Assembly: GCA_007827375.1 (NCBI GenBank) | Contig: VISH01000002.1 | Location: 3,993,001-4,057,000, forward strand | Direction of reading: 5' to 3' | Length of the DNA stretch: 64,000 nucleotides | Origin: Alteromonadaceae bacterium 2753L.S.0a.02 | GTDB taxonomy: Bacteria; Pseudomonadota; Gammaproteobacteria; Pseudomonadales; Cellvibrionaceae | Shown: positions 9,117 to 17,951 of the stretch, piece by piece | Layout of the letters: every line of letters begins with the position of its first letter | How positions within the stretch are numbered: the stretch's first letter is position 1 | Program-made: the position numbers and the translations under genes | The notes under the pieces: generated by a model | Seen by the model: the letters and a program-made list of their open reading frames with translations, nothing else | What the model was told of the DNA's origin: nothing | Database searches by the model: none

Positions 9117-9707
9117 ATGGCGACTGATATCAACCCCCTTAATTTGAAGCTCGGTGCAAAGAGCATTCACGTCTTGCCAATACACGAGCTTGAAAAGAGC
9201 GTTAGCCGTAAAGTTTTTCTCGCAGCTATCGGGTTTTGTTGCGCGCTGGCAATTGCAATCAGCCCCACGGTACAAGCAGAAACAAACGCACCCGATAAAG
9301 GAGCAAACATGATTATCACTAAAAACGGATCACAAGCATCGATCCCCGGCCCCGATGAATGGTTTACCGGCCGGGCACGTATCGATCCTATTCACCTCGA
9401 GCCCCAGGGCGAATCACAACTCACTTCTGCATTGGTCACCTTCGAACCGAATGCGCGCAGTAACTGGCACACACACCCGCGCGGCCAATTGCTGATTGTG
9501 ACTTCTGGTAAAGGCTGGGTTCAACAGGAAGGACAAGCTCGAAAAGAAATTAATGCGGGCGACAGCGTGTGGTGCCCGGCCAACCAAAAACACTGGCACG
9601 GCGCAACCAGCACAACCGCAATGAGCCATATCGCGATTCAAGAAGCAAAAGATGGTAAAAATGTGGAATGGTTGGAAGTTGTGACGAACAAACAATATCT
9701 GGATTAA
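9117..9707 (+). CDS. Cupin protein of the (R)-mandelonitrile-lyase type, with N-terminal export sequence
   Basis: The 196-residue ORF starts after GAGAGG. A hydrophobic segment at 33-54 (KVFLAAIGFCCALAIAIS...VQA) suggests export to the periplasm. Residues 65-196 closely follow the small manganese cupins such as the Granulicella hydroxynitrile lyase: GPDEWFTG, IDP, the ligands His118, His120 and Gln124 in WHTHPRGQ, and His159 in KHWHG, with the same 41-residue spacing between first and last ligand. The ATG at residue 65 has its own strong ribosome-binding site (AAAGGAG at 9297-9303), so a 132-residue cytosolic form is possible. It shares a transcript with the SDR. The natural reaction is uncertain; many relatives are only 'cupin domain' proteins. 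Confidence 0.78.
   Translation: MATDINPLNLKLGAKSIHVLPIHELEKSVSRKVFLAAIGFCCALAIAISPTVQAETNAPDKGANMIITKNGSQASIPGPDEWFTGRARIDPIHLEPQGESQLTSALVTFEPNARSNWHTHPRGQLLIVTSGKGWVQQEGQARKEINAGDSVWCPANQKHWHGATSTTAMSHIAIQEAKDGKNVEWLEVVTNKQYLD
9297..9311 (+). promoter_or_regulatory. Internal ribosome-binding site and ATG inside the cupin gene
   Basis: AAAGGAG followed by CAAAC and an in-frame ATG at 9309. This start gives exactly the size of characterised small cupins and drops the export sequence. Confidence 0.5.
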
Positions 9708-9780
9708 TTTGCTCGCCTGGAATTTCAGGTTATCTCGCTAATCGGAAGCCAGAACTCGTGTTCACAGCTCCGAATGGATA

Positions 9781-9818
9781 TTGTCGACCTCGCCTATCTC
9801 ACCAGGTGAGGTCGACAA
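9781..9818. terminator. Hairpin after the cupin gene
   Basis: Arms TTGTCGACCTC and GAGGTCGACAA (11 perfect pairs, extended inward by CC/GG) lie 73 bp past the cupin stop. There is no long T run, so it may be a weak terminator or an RNA-stabilising stem. Confidence 0.5.
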
Positions 9819-9904
9819 CTTAAAAGTTCAGACAAAGGCAGCGCTACACCCTTTTTTTTCGCGGCTATACTCGGCTATATACCCTTAAAAAATGCGTAGC
9901 ATTG

Positions 9905-10786
9905 ATGTCGTTATACCAGAGAATTCGCTTAGTCGTCTTATTTATGCTTTGCGCTTATCAGGCCTTGGCAAACGCAGATGATCGCCTTCAAATTAGCTAC
10001 CCCGAACTGCCAAAAGAGGATGCAACGTTCCAGCCGAGCCTGCACTACCTCGAAAAACTGCTGGTTCTGGCTCTGGATAACTCTGGGTACCCCTATGAGC
10101 TGAGACCGGTTTCGGTTGGAGTTATTTCAGAAAAGCGCAGTCATAACTACTTAACGGTCGAGCGCTATAAGGTGCACTGGATGATGACATCGGCATTTCA
10201 TGAGGAGTCACTCATCCCCATAAAAATACCGCTCTACAAAGGGCTCATTGGATGGCGTATTTTTCTTATCAGAACATCCGATATTAATAGGTTCTCGAAT
10301 TTATCGGATATTGATGCACTGCGAAAAGAAAACGCGGGCCAGGCACACGATTGGCCGGATACAACAATTTTAAAAAACAACGGCTTTAGTGTAGTACCCA
10401 TGTATTCCAGCGAAGGTCGATTTAACTTTTTATATCGCGAGCGCTGTGATTACATACCCAGATCGGTACTCGAAATTTGGAAGGATCTGGCCTCAGCCAA
10501 GGGTGAACACATTTCGGTTGAAACCACGCTGGCCCTACACTACCCCGCAGCCTACTATTTTTTTGTGGCGCCTGGCGAAACAGAAATCGCTACGGCGATT
10601 GAGCAGGGCTTACACAATGCCATTCAAAAAGGCGAATTTGAAAAACTGTTCCGACAATATTTTTTAACGGATATCCAGCGCGCAAATTTAAAAAACCGCA
10701 GAATATTTGATGTAGAAAACCCCTTATTTAGCGGCAGTGACGTTTTACAAAACAAGCGCTTGTGGTTTAATCCTGAAGCCTACTAA
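9905..10786 (+). CDS. Periplasmic solute-binding protein, family 3-like
   Basis: About 293 residues with a signal peptide (MSLYQRIRLVVLFMLCAYQALA). The remainder has the composition and spacing of family-3 (amino-acid-type) binding proteins found alone in marine gammaproteobacteria, for example GLIGWRIFLIRTSD, the bipartite fold, and the C-terminal EQGLHNAIQKGEFEKLFRQYF. No ABC permease or ATPase lies nearby, so it is not clearly a transporter subunit; such orphans can be sensory or have lost their partners. The ribosome-binding site is weak, and TTG at 9902 or ATG at 9905 could be used. Confidence 0.65.
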   Translation: MSLYQRIRLVVLFMLCAYQALANADDRLQISYPELPKEDATFQPSLHYLEKLLVLALDNSGYPYELRPVSVGVISEKRSHNYLTVERYKVHWMMTSAFHEESLIPIKIPLYKGLIGWRIFLIRTSDINRFSNLSDIDALRKENAGQAHDWPDTTILKNNGFSVVPMYSSEGRFNFLYRERCDYIPRSVLEIWKDLASAKGEHISVETTLALHYPAAYYFFVAPGETEIATAIEQGLHNAIQKGEFEKLFRQYFLTDIQRANLKNRRIFDVENPLFSGSDVLQNKRLWFNPEAY

Positions 10787-10813
10787 AGTGGCACTGAAAA
10801 ACGAAAATATTAT

Positions 10814-11974
10814 TCAGATTTTCCCTAAGGCCCGCGCTAAACGTTCGACAGCAAGCGCAAGTGTCTCTACTCCCAAATGACTAAAATTAAGCCGTAAGGC
10901 CTGCTCAACACCTTGATGGTGATGATAAAATACCGGGCTTGGCACTACAGCAACGCCCTGCTCCAAACTGCGCCGAGCAACGGCCGTAGCTTCCAGATAT
11001 CGAAGTTTAAACCACAGAAACATGCCGCCCTGCACTCTTTCATAATTTCCAAATTCCGCTAAACGTGTATCCAATGCCTCGCATAATGTGTTACAGCGCA
11101 TCGCGTAAGCTTCACAGAGGTTTTGTACATGGGCGCTGTAATGCGAATCGCTTAACACGTGCAATAAAATATATTGGCTCGGCAGATTACTGTGCAAATC
11201 GATGGCCTGCTTTGCACGCATCAGCGGCAGCAGCAGGTCTTTCGGCCCAGTAAGGCTGGCAAGACGCAAGCCTGGCAACGTGGTTTTTGAAAAGGAGCGC
11301 AACACAATAGCGTGCTCCGGACAGAAGCTCGCCACCATGGGCAGGCTTTCACCACTGAAGCGCAATTCACGGTAGGGGGCATCCTCGATGAAGAGTATGT
11401 TATAGCGAACGCACAAGGCGGCCACCTGCTCACGTACGCTGCGCGACCAGCAACAACCCGTGGGGTTGTGGAAATCGGGTACAGCGTAAAACAGTTTGCA
11501 CTTCGCCGTTTTGAACAAGTCTTCTAGCCGCTGCAAGTCGGGGCCATCGGCCTGTTGTGTTACACCTTGTAAATGAGCTTCAGTAAGCGAAAACGCCTGA
11601 ATTGCGCCGAGGTAGCTGGGCGTTTCCAGAGCGATACCATCGCCCTTGGCAAGATAGCCACGCGCCACCAGGTCAATGCCTTGCTGAGATCCCGTGGTAA
11701 TCAGTATGTCGTGACTGCCAGGTAACTGATATCGGGTTTTAAGGAGGTCAACTAAGGGTGGGTAGCCCTGAGTTAATCCGTATTGAAACAGGCTTGTGTG
11801 CTCATGGATATTCGCACCAATCGCGCTAAATGTGCGACTCAACACCTCGAAAGGAAACAGTGATTCGTTGGGCAGACCGCCCGCCAGAGAGAGGCAATCT
11901 GGCGCAATAGCAGCCTGGAGAATTTCACGAATGTAGGATGATGGAAGTTGCCGAATGGCATCGGTGGCTTGCAT
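10814..11974 (-). CDS. PLP-dependent aminotransferase, class I/II (MocR/2-aminoadipate transaminase-like)
   Basis: The 386-residue product has the fold-type I landmarks LAGGLPNESLFP, ITTGSQQGID, YAVPDFHNPTG and RSFSKTTLPGLRL, the last with the Schiff-base Lys. The length fits a free aminotransferase; the GntR DNA-binding domain of MocR proteins is absent. The substrate is probably an amino acid such as 2-aminoadipate or an aromatic or branched-chain one, not resolvable here. It is divergent from the AraC/GyrI gene at 12119. Confidence 0.82.
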   Translation of the reverse strand: MQATDAIRQLPSSYIREILQAAIAPDCLSLAGGLPNESLFPFEVLSRTFSAIGANIHEHTSLFQYGLTQGYPPLVDLLKTRYQLPGSHDILITTGSQQGIDLVARGYLAKGDGIALETPSYLGAIQAFSLTEAHLQGVTQQADGPDLQRLEDLFKTAKCKLFYAVPDFHNPTGCCWSRSVREQVAALCVRYNILFIEDAPYRELRFSGESLPMVASFCPEHAIVLRSFSKTTLPGLRLASLTGPKDLLLPLMRAKQAIDLHSNLPSQYILLHVLSDSHYSAHVQNLCEAYAMRCNTLCEALDTRLAEFGNYERVQGGMFLWFKLRYLEATAVARRSLEQGVAVVPSPVFYHHHQGVEQALRLNFSHLGVETLALAVERLARALGKI

Positions 11975-12118
11975 TGCATTTGTCTCGGGTGCATTTATTG
12001 TGGCAGCAGTATAACGAGGCTAACACCTAAAACTTTGTCCAAATACCGCGCTTATTTTGTTCATTTATGCTATTTTGCTTGTCTCAATATGCTATTAACG
12101 TTCAAAACGTGAGCACAA

Positions 12119-12994
12119 ATGCTTATGTCAACCAGTAGCCTGTCCCGTATTAACGATGTGCTCTACGAGATTCATCGTGATATCGCCGCCGATCTACCTG
12201 CGGCACATCTGGCTCGCGTGGCGGCCTTCTCAGAGCAGCATTTTCATCGCGTGTTCGCCGCCCATATGGGGGAATCCGTACATCGCTATATAGCGCGAAT
12301 TCGCATGGAGCAAGCTGCAAACCAATTGATGTTTGATCACAGCTCGAAGGTAGTTGATATTGCCCTTAAATGTGGCTACAAATCGCTTTCGTCATTTACC
12401 CGTACCTTTAAATCACGTATGGGTATGTCGCCTGGGGAATGGCGCAAGCATCACGCAATCTCTGCCGAACCGGATTTTATGCAAGTACCAGAAATCTCAG
12501 CAGGCTACCGACGTATTGCCACGAGCCCGCTTGCCGCCCCGACAATAATCGAAACCCAGCCCAAACGCGTGGCTTACATGCGACACCAAGGTTACAACCG
12601 CAACATTCAGAAAACCTGGCAAACGCTTGTGCTTTGGGCGTATGAACATCAAATTGAGGATAAGAATCAGTTTGCATTGTTGCATTCCAATCCTGCCCTG
12701 GTGCCATTGGACGAGTGTCGCTATGTCGCCTGTATCGCGACGGATAAACCACTGCTAAAACGCAGCAAAGTTAACAGCCTGGTTATTCCCGGGGGCTTGC
12801 ATGCACGCTTTCATCTCTGCGGTATTTACGGGGAATTTATTCCTTATTTAAACCGAATTATGACGGAGTGGGCACCCAGTTCCGGGTTTAAATTAAAAAC
12901 TACACCAACCTGGGTTGAATATAAGAAAAATCAGTTTATGGATGAACAGGGGCGCTTCGATTTATTGTTATTTTTGCCGGTGTCGTTTTATTAA
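12119..12994 (+). CDS. AraC-family regulator with GyrI-like effector domain (Rob/SoxS-like)
   Basis: In this 291-residue protein the DNA-binding AraC domain is at the N terminus (about 8-108, with EQHFHRVFAAHMGESVHRY and SLSSFTRTFKSRMGMSPGEWR). It is followed by a GyrI-like small-molecule-binding domain (about 140-290, starting IETQPKRVAYMRHQG). This order is that of Rob-type regulators and multidrug or stress sensors. ATG at 12119 or 12125 could serve as start. It may control the divergent aminotransferase gene or act elsewhere. Confidence 0.85.
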   Translation: MLMSTSSLSRINDVLYEIHRDIAADLPAAHLARVAAFSEQHFHRVFAAHMGESVHRYIARIRMEQAANQLMFDHSSKVVDIALKCGYKSLSSFTRTFKSRMGMSPGEWRKHHAISAEPDFMQVPEISAGYRRIATSPLAAPTIIETQPKRVAYMRHQGYNRNIQKTWQTLVLWAYEHQIEDKNQFALLHSNPALVPLDECRYVACIATDKPLLKRSKVNSLVIPGGLHARFHLCGIYGEFIPYLNRIMTEWAPSSGFKLKTTPTWVEYKKNQFMDEQGRFDLLLFLPVSFY

Positions 12995-13016
12995 CACCGG
13001 CTTACAGCTATGCGGG

Positions 13017-15002
13017 CTATTCCTGAAAAGTGAAAATATATTCTCCGGTGCTGTTTGGCTGCAGACTAAAATCGAACTCGCGCGTTTCACCCTCGAGTGT
13101 AATCGTTGCTTTGTAGTCGCCATAATAACCGCGCTCGTTCACAAAACCGGAAGCGTCGCTCACCAGTGAGAAATCGTTCCACCACAGGTTGTAGATCTGC
13201 TCTTTCCAAGCAAGCGCGTTGGGTTTTTCCCGCCAATCCAGATCGTACATCGCAGCGTAATCCCGCCAGTGGGCGCCTTCCCAGAATCCCCACAGTTGAA
13301 CCCCAACAGTCGCGGGATGGCTGAAGAAAATCGTAAGGAAGTCACGCGTGTAGTCGGCCTGTAATTGTTCGTCTGTGGTACTCACATCGAATTCGGTAGA
13401 GCGAATATCGAGCGTGGGGAATGCCGTATGAAAACGCTCAAGAATGTTGTAAACCACTTCAATATCCGTTGGCGATTCTCCAAAGTGGCTTTGCATACCC
13501 ATGCCGGTAATGGGGGCGCCGTTGTCCACCAGGTATTGCAGGGTTGATTCGAAATGATTCTGATGCGCGTAATTTCTACCGCCAGCAGAAAGTATCGCGT
13601 AGTCATTGAGATATAAGCCATGACTCGGTAGATTTGCGCGAGCCTGATTAAACCAATCGATCATCACACTATTGCCAAAAGCATCCATTAGATAATGATT
13701 ATCGTAAGGTTCGTTCACGACATCCCACTCGTCGACATAATTCGCCGTTGCCGAGCCAATATCATCGATATGATCCAGCACTATTTGCTTTGCTATCGGG
13801 TCGGCGTTGGCCGGGTCATCTTCCGGTAAATATTCTTGTATTAATTCAGGCAAATTGCGTTTCGAAGGCCATACCATAACGTGGCCTCGAGTATACAGGC
13901 CATTATCCCGTAACCATTGCAAGGCATTAAGGGTTTGTGTTTGAGTAAAGTTCGCACCCCATTCACCTTCCCAGGGAGCCCATTTCAGATCGTTTTCCGG
14001 GCCGCTCTGGTTAAACAGTTCCAACACTTTCTGGCGGTACATAGCACTGTCGGCATCGCTTACTGCGTCGCTTTGGCTATCCATTAATATATGGCCCACT
14101 GTTACCGACCCAAAATGGTAGGCGTGTTTCTGAAATTCAATGCTAACGCTGGCGCTGGGCGCGGGCTCTCCACTGCTATTTAAGACTTGAATTTGAAAAT
14201 CACCTTTGCGGTATTGTTCAATACGCGCAGCAGCTGCTGCACGCCATGCAGCATTTTCGTCGCGACCACCATAAGTAGGTTGAGTCGCTGGTAACAAGGC
14301 GATATCGATACTGCCAAAATTCAATAATTCCACACCACCAATTTCCAATACCTGGGGTCGGTCACCCGCACCAAAGCCAAACTTAAGCGACATATTGCCG
14401 CTGGCCTGACTGTCAGGAATTTCTACGGGTAAATAATATTCCACCCAATCACCCGCCGCAGACACTTCGCGATTGAGATATTTGGCAAAATTGTCGTGCT
14501 CTTCAATAAAAGCCGAAACAAAACTGTTGCCACTTTCGTAGCTATTTTCTATAGAGCGCATAAAAAAATGCGCGAGTAACACATCCCCGGCTGTTACGTT
14601 GGCGATGGTGGGAAAAGATAACTGACCATTCCAGAATTCGCCGTTGGGATTCGTCACTGTTAAACGTACCGCAACATCAAAATTAGCATGATCGACCGAA
14701 ACCATGCTGCGACTGCCGATCGCCTCGCCGTCGTTATCGCCCCCCCAAAATGAGGCATCGGCGAGCTGTGTATTAATCACGGAAACACCAAGTTCGCTCG
14801 GGTTGGGAATAACCGTTGGCTCGGCTGTGGGTATTGCGGTGGGCATTTCGGTGGGTAGTGTAGTGGGAACCACAGTCGGCTCTACTGTCGGTATCGCGGT
14901 TGGCTCAGTCGAGGGAGACGGGCTTTGCGACGATGAACCACCCCCACAGGCAGCGATAAACGAAAAAGCGAGAACGAGAAGAATGTTGCGTGAAATGGAC
15001 AT
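13017..15002 (-). CDS. Lipoprotein GH10 endo-xylanase with Pro-Thr linker and N-terminal CBM-like domain
   Basis: I start at the ATG at 15002, which gives a clean lipoprotein signal (MSISRNILLVLAFSFIAAC, lipobox Cys then GGG); a TTG 30 bp upstream is less likely. About 661 residues. A Pro-Thr-Glu linker (about 30-68) leads to a beta-sandwich of CBM4/9/22 appearance (70-230), then an atypical GH10 barrel. Acid/base Glu431 lies in WDVVNEP and nucleophile Glu537 in STEFD; FGSVT and RGHVMVW are also present. The usual WHSQ after the RGH strand is WPSK here. A short C-terminal beta domain follows. It would cut xylan or a related glycan at the cell surface. Family assignment is firm, exact substrate less so. 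Confidence 0.85.
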   Translation of the reverse strand: MSISRNILLVLAFSFIAACGGGSSSQSPSPSTEPTAIPTVEPTVVPTTLPTEMPTAIPTAEPTVIPNPSELGVSVINTQLADASFWGGDNDGEAIGSRSMVSVDHANFDVAVRLTVTNPNGEFWNGQLSFPTIANVTAGDVLLAHFFMRSIENSYESGNSFVSAFIEEHDNFAKYLNREVSAAGDWVEYYLPVEIPDSQASGNMSLKFGFGAGDRPQVLEIGGVELLNFGSIDIALLPATQPTYGGRDENAAWRAAAAARIEQYRKGDFQIQVLNSSGEPAPSASVSIEFQKHAYHFGSVTVGHILMDSQSDAVSDADSAMYRQKVLELFNQSGPENDLKWAPWEGEWGANFTQTQTLNALQWLRDNGLYTRGHVMVWPSKRNLPELIQEYLPEDDPANADPIAKQIVLDHIDDIGSATANYVDEWDVVNEPYDNHYLMDAFGNSVMIDWFNQARANLPSHGLYLNDYAILSAGGRNYAHQNHFESTLQYLVDNGAPITGMGMQSHFGESPTDIEVVYNILERFHTAFPTLDIRSTEFDVSTTDEQLQADYTRDFLTIFFSHPATVGVQLWGFWEGAHWRDYAAMYDLDWREKPNALAWKEQIYNLWWNDFSLVSDASGFVNERGYYGDYKATITLEGETREFDFSLQPNSTGEYIFTFQE

Positions 15003-15591
15003 TGAAAAATTACCGCAGAATGACTGAGTCAAATGGCGATGATATCAGAGTGGCGCGTTTTTTAACATATCGAGTCGACGAATGGCTAGCTACTGACAAC
15101 CCCAGGAAACCAAGTACAGCACTAAAAACCAGATTTTTACTGACGCTTAACCTTGTAAAATTTCACAGATTCATATCACATTAGAAAGCATTAAGGCATT
15201 AACAACATTCCACAAAGTTGGGATCAAACTTTTTGTGAGTAAGCTTTGCTCTGAGAGCTCGAGCGCGGCGCAATACGCAACAGTGTAACAAGCGGTAAAT
15301 TACGAAATATTAAATTTATAAATAATAAAAGCCAATCAGCAACACCACCTTTAAAAAAACACCACACGAATGGCGTAACGATTTCTATATTTTCATGTTA
15401 ATCATTTAAAAATAACTAACACTACTATCAAGAAATATTTTTAACCATTATTAGGCGCCATCAAAATCAATTAATAATATTCAACGACACAATCATTTAA
15501 TTGAATTTTACTCGGCATGTTTTACGTCATAAGTTTGCCATTCGGTTGAATTATCTTTTATGAATCTCAAGACGAATAAGAAGAGGTTATC
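15003..15591. other. AT-rich region between divergent GH10 and katG genes
   Basis: About 590 bp without a credible gene. It must hold both promoters. No clear OxyR-type site was identified by eye. AAGAAGAGG at the right end is the katG ribosome-binding site. Confidence 0.5.
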
Positions 15592-17895
15592 ATGACGATT
15601 AGTATTCGAGGTATAAGGAATTTCAACGCTGGCAAACTTTGGCTTTCGCTCGCTTCAGGTTTGGCACTGTCACTTGCTTCTCAATTAACACTTTGTGAAC
15701 CTCAATATACCAATGAGCCCAAGAACGCGATGGCTTCCAGTGCATCTCAATTGGGTGAAGTTAGATCCAACCAGTTTTGGTGGCCAGATCAACTGGATCT
15801 TGCACCACTGCGAGATCACGATGCACGCTCTAACCCGCTTGGTAAAGACTTTAATTATGCGGATGCTTTTAAAAAACTCGATTTGGCTGCAGTTAAAAAA
15901 GATATTGATACCCTGCTTACCAGCTCACAAGATTGGTGGCCCGCCGATTTTGGTAATTACGGGCCTTTCTTTATTCGCATGGCCTGGCACAGTTCGGGTA
16001 CCTATCGAACTCTAGACGGCCGTGGTGGCGGTGGCGGAGGGCAACAACGATTCGACCCGCTAAACAGCTGGCCCGATAACGGCAACCTCGACAAAGCGCG
16101 CCGCCTGCTTTGGCCCATCAAACAAAAATATGGTGAAAGCCTTTCCTGGGGAGATTTAATGATACTCGCCGGTAATGTAGCACTGGAAAATATGGGTTTT
16201 AAAACTTTCGGTTTTGCCGGTGGCCGTGCCGACGATTGGGAACCCGACCTTGTCTATTGGGGGCCGGAACTGGAAATGCTTGCCAGCGATCGCCAGGAGC
16301 GTGACGGCAAATTACAGCGCCCGCTGGGAGCAACACACATGGGTTTAATTTATGTGAACCCGGAAGGCCCCATGGGCAAACCCGACCCGGTTGGTTCGGC
16401 GAAAAATATTCGCGTCGCGTTCGGGCGTATGGCGATGAATGACGAAGAAACTGTAGCGCTGGTCGCCGGCGGGCATACCTTTGGCAAGATGCATGGTGCC
16501 CATAAACCGGGTGACTGCCTGGGTGCGGAACCTGGCGCTGCTGCTATTGAAGAACAGGGGCTCGGCTGGAAAAACAAATGTGGCAAGGGTCACTCTGAAG
16601 ATACCATCACCAGCGGTTTGGAAGGTGCCTGGACGCAATCACCCACACAGTTCACCACACTCTATTTACAAAATTTGTTGAATAACGAGTGGGAGCAAAC
16701 CCGCAGCCCTGCCGGGGCCATTCAATGGGTACCTAAAAATAAATCGTTACACTCTACCGTGCCAGATGCGCATGTTAAGGGTAAATTTAATTCACCAGTA
16801 ATGACCACGGCAGATTTGGCGTTAAAATACGACCCGGCTTACAAAAAGATTGCAACTCGCTTTTTAGCAAACCCGGATGAATTTCAACTTGCCTTCGCAA
16901 AAGCCTGGTACAAACTTACGCACCGCGATATGGGGCCAAGCACTCGCTATTTGGGTAACGAAGTTCCCAATGATACGCTGATCTGGCAAGATCCCATCCC
17001 CCCCGTGGATTACAAACTCGTAAACGATAAGCAGATTAAAAAGCTTAAAAAAGAGCTTCTCGATTCCGGCCTCACCGTACCCGAGCTGGTGCGTACTGCC
17101 TGGGCTTCAGCGGCCACCTTCCGCAACAGCGATATGCGCGGTGGTGCCAATGGTGCGCGCCTGGCATTGGCGCCCCAAAAGGACTGGATGGTAAATAACC
17201 CCAGTGAAAGCGCCAAAGTAATTGGCAAATTGCGTGAGATCCAAAAATCATTTAATGAATCTTCACGCAATACCCAAATTTCTCTGGCAGATTTAATCGT
17301 GCTTGGTGGTGCAGCCGCGGTGGAAAAAGCGGCGAAAGATGCGGGAATTAAAGTCGCCGTTAATTTTATGCCCGGCAGAAACGACGCAACACAGGAACAA
17401 ACAGATGTGGAGTCTTTCGCTTTGTTGGAACTCCAGGCCGACGGCTTCCGCAATTATTACAACCCTACCGACAGCTATCGCTCGCCGACTGAAATGCTGG
17501 TCGATAAAGCCGATCAGCTAAACCTCACAGTTCCAGAAATGACAGTATTGCTGGGTGGCATGCGCGTATTGGATGCGAACAGCAACGGCGTAAAGCACGG
17601 AGTATTCACCGATAAGCCTGGCACCTTGAATAACCAATTCTTCGTTAGGCTGTTAGATATGTCTATCCAATGGCGTAAATCCAAGAGCGAAGGCTTGTAT
17701 GAAGGCGTCGATCGCAAAACCGGTAACGTAAAATACACTGCGACACCCGTGGATTTGATATTTGGTTCCAATTCCGAACTGCGTGCAGTGGCTGAAGTGT
17801 ATGCCTACAATAACGCTGCAGCTCGGTTCGCTAACGACTTTGCAAAAGCCTGGAGCAAAGTGATGCAGTTGGATCGCTTTGATTTACACCCATAA
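15592..17895 (+). CDS. katG: Catalase-peroxidase KatG, exported form
   Basis: 767 residues, complete two-domain KatG. The active site is intact: distal Arg129, Trp132 and His133 (FIRMAWHSSG), proximal His295 (GGHTFGKMHG), and the Trp132-Tyr254-Met280 set that forms the covalent adduct needed for catalase activity. Each is offset by 25 from the numbering of the M. tuberculosis enzyme, because an N-terminal signal-like sequence is added (residues about 14-36, LWLSLASGLALSLASQLTLC). It should therefore remove hydrogen peroxide in the periplasm. The start follows AAGAAGAGG. It is monocistronic and ends at a shared terminator opposite a di-haem cytochrome gene. Confidence 0.95.
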   Translation: MTISIRGIRNFNAGKLWLSLASGLALSLASQLTLCEPQYTNEPKNAMASSASQLGEVRSNQFWWPDQLDLAPLRDHDARSNPLGKDFNYADAFKKLDLAAVKKDIDTLLTSSQDWWPADFGNYGPFFIRMAWHSSGTYRTLDGRGGGGGGQQRFDPLNSWPDNGNLDKARRLLWPIKQKYGESLSWGDLMILAGNVALENMGFKTFGFAGGRADDWEPDLVYWGPELEMLASDRQERDGKLQRPLGATHMGLIYVNPEGPMGKPDPVGSAKNIRVAFGRMAMNDEETVALVAGGHTFGKMHGAHKPGDCLGAEPGAAAIEEQGLGWKNKCGKGHSEDTITSGLEGAWTQSPTQFTTLYLQNLLNNEWEQTRSPAGAIQWVPKNKSLHSTVPDAHVKGKFNSPVMTTADLALKYDPAYKKIATRFLANPDEFQLAFAKAWYKLTHRDMGPSTRYLGNEVPNDTLIWQDPIPPVDYKLVNDKQIKKLKKELLDSGLTVPELVRTAWASAATFRNSDMRGGANGARLALAPQKDWMVNNPSESAKVIGKLREIQKSFNESSRNTQISLADLIVLGGAAAVEKAAKDAGIKVAVNFMPGRNDATQEQTDVESFALLELQADGFRNYYNPTDSYRSPTEMLVDKADQLNLTVPEMTVLLGGMRVLDANSNGVKHGVFTDKPGTLNNQFFVRLLDMSIQWRKSKSEGLYEGVDRKTGNVKYTATPVDLIFGSNSELRAVAEVYAYNNAAARFANDFAKAWSKVMQLDRFDLHP

Positions 17896-17906
17896 TTTCA
17901 TATTCA

Positions 17907-17936
17907 GGGAAATAGCAGGCTCAGCGGCTATTTCCC
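17907..17936. terminator. Bidirectional terminator between katG and the di-haem cytochrome gene
   Basis: Perfect 10-bp arms GGGAAATAGC and GCTATTTCCC with a 10-base loop between two convergent stops. Short T-rich tracts follow on both strands. Confidence 0.75.
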
Positions 17937-17951
17937 TTTCAACTCAGGCAA

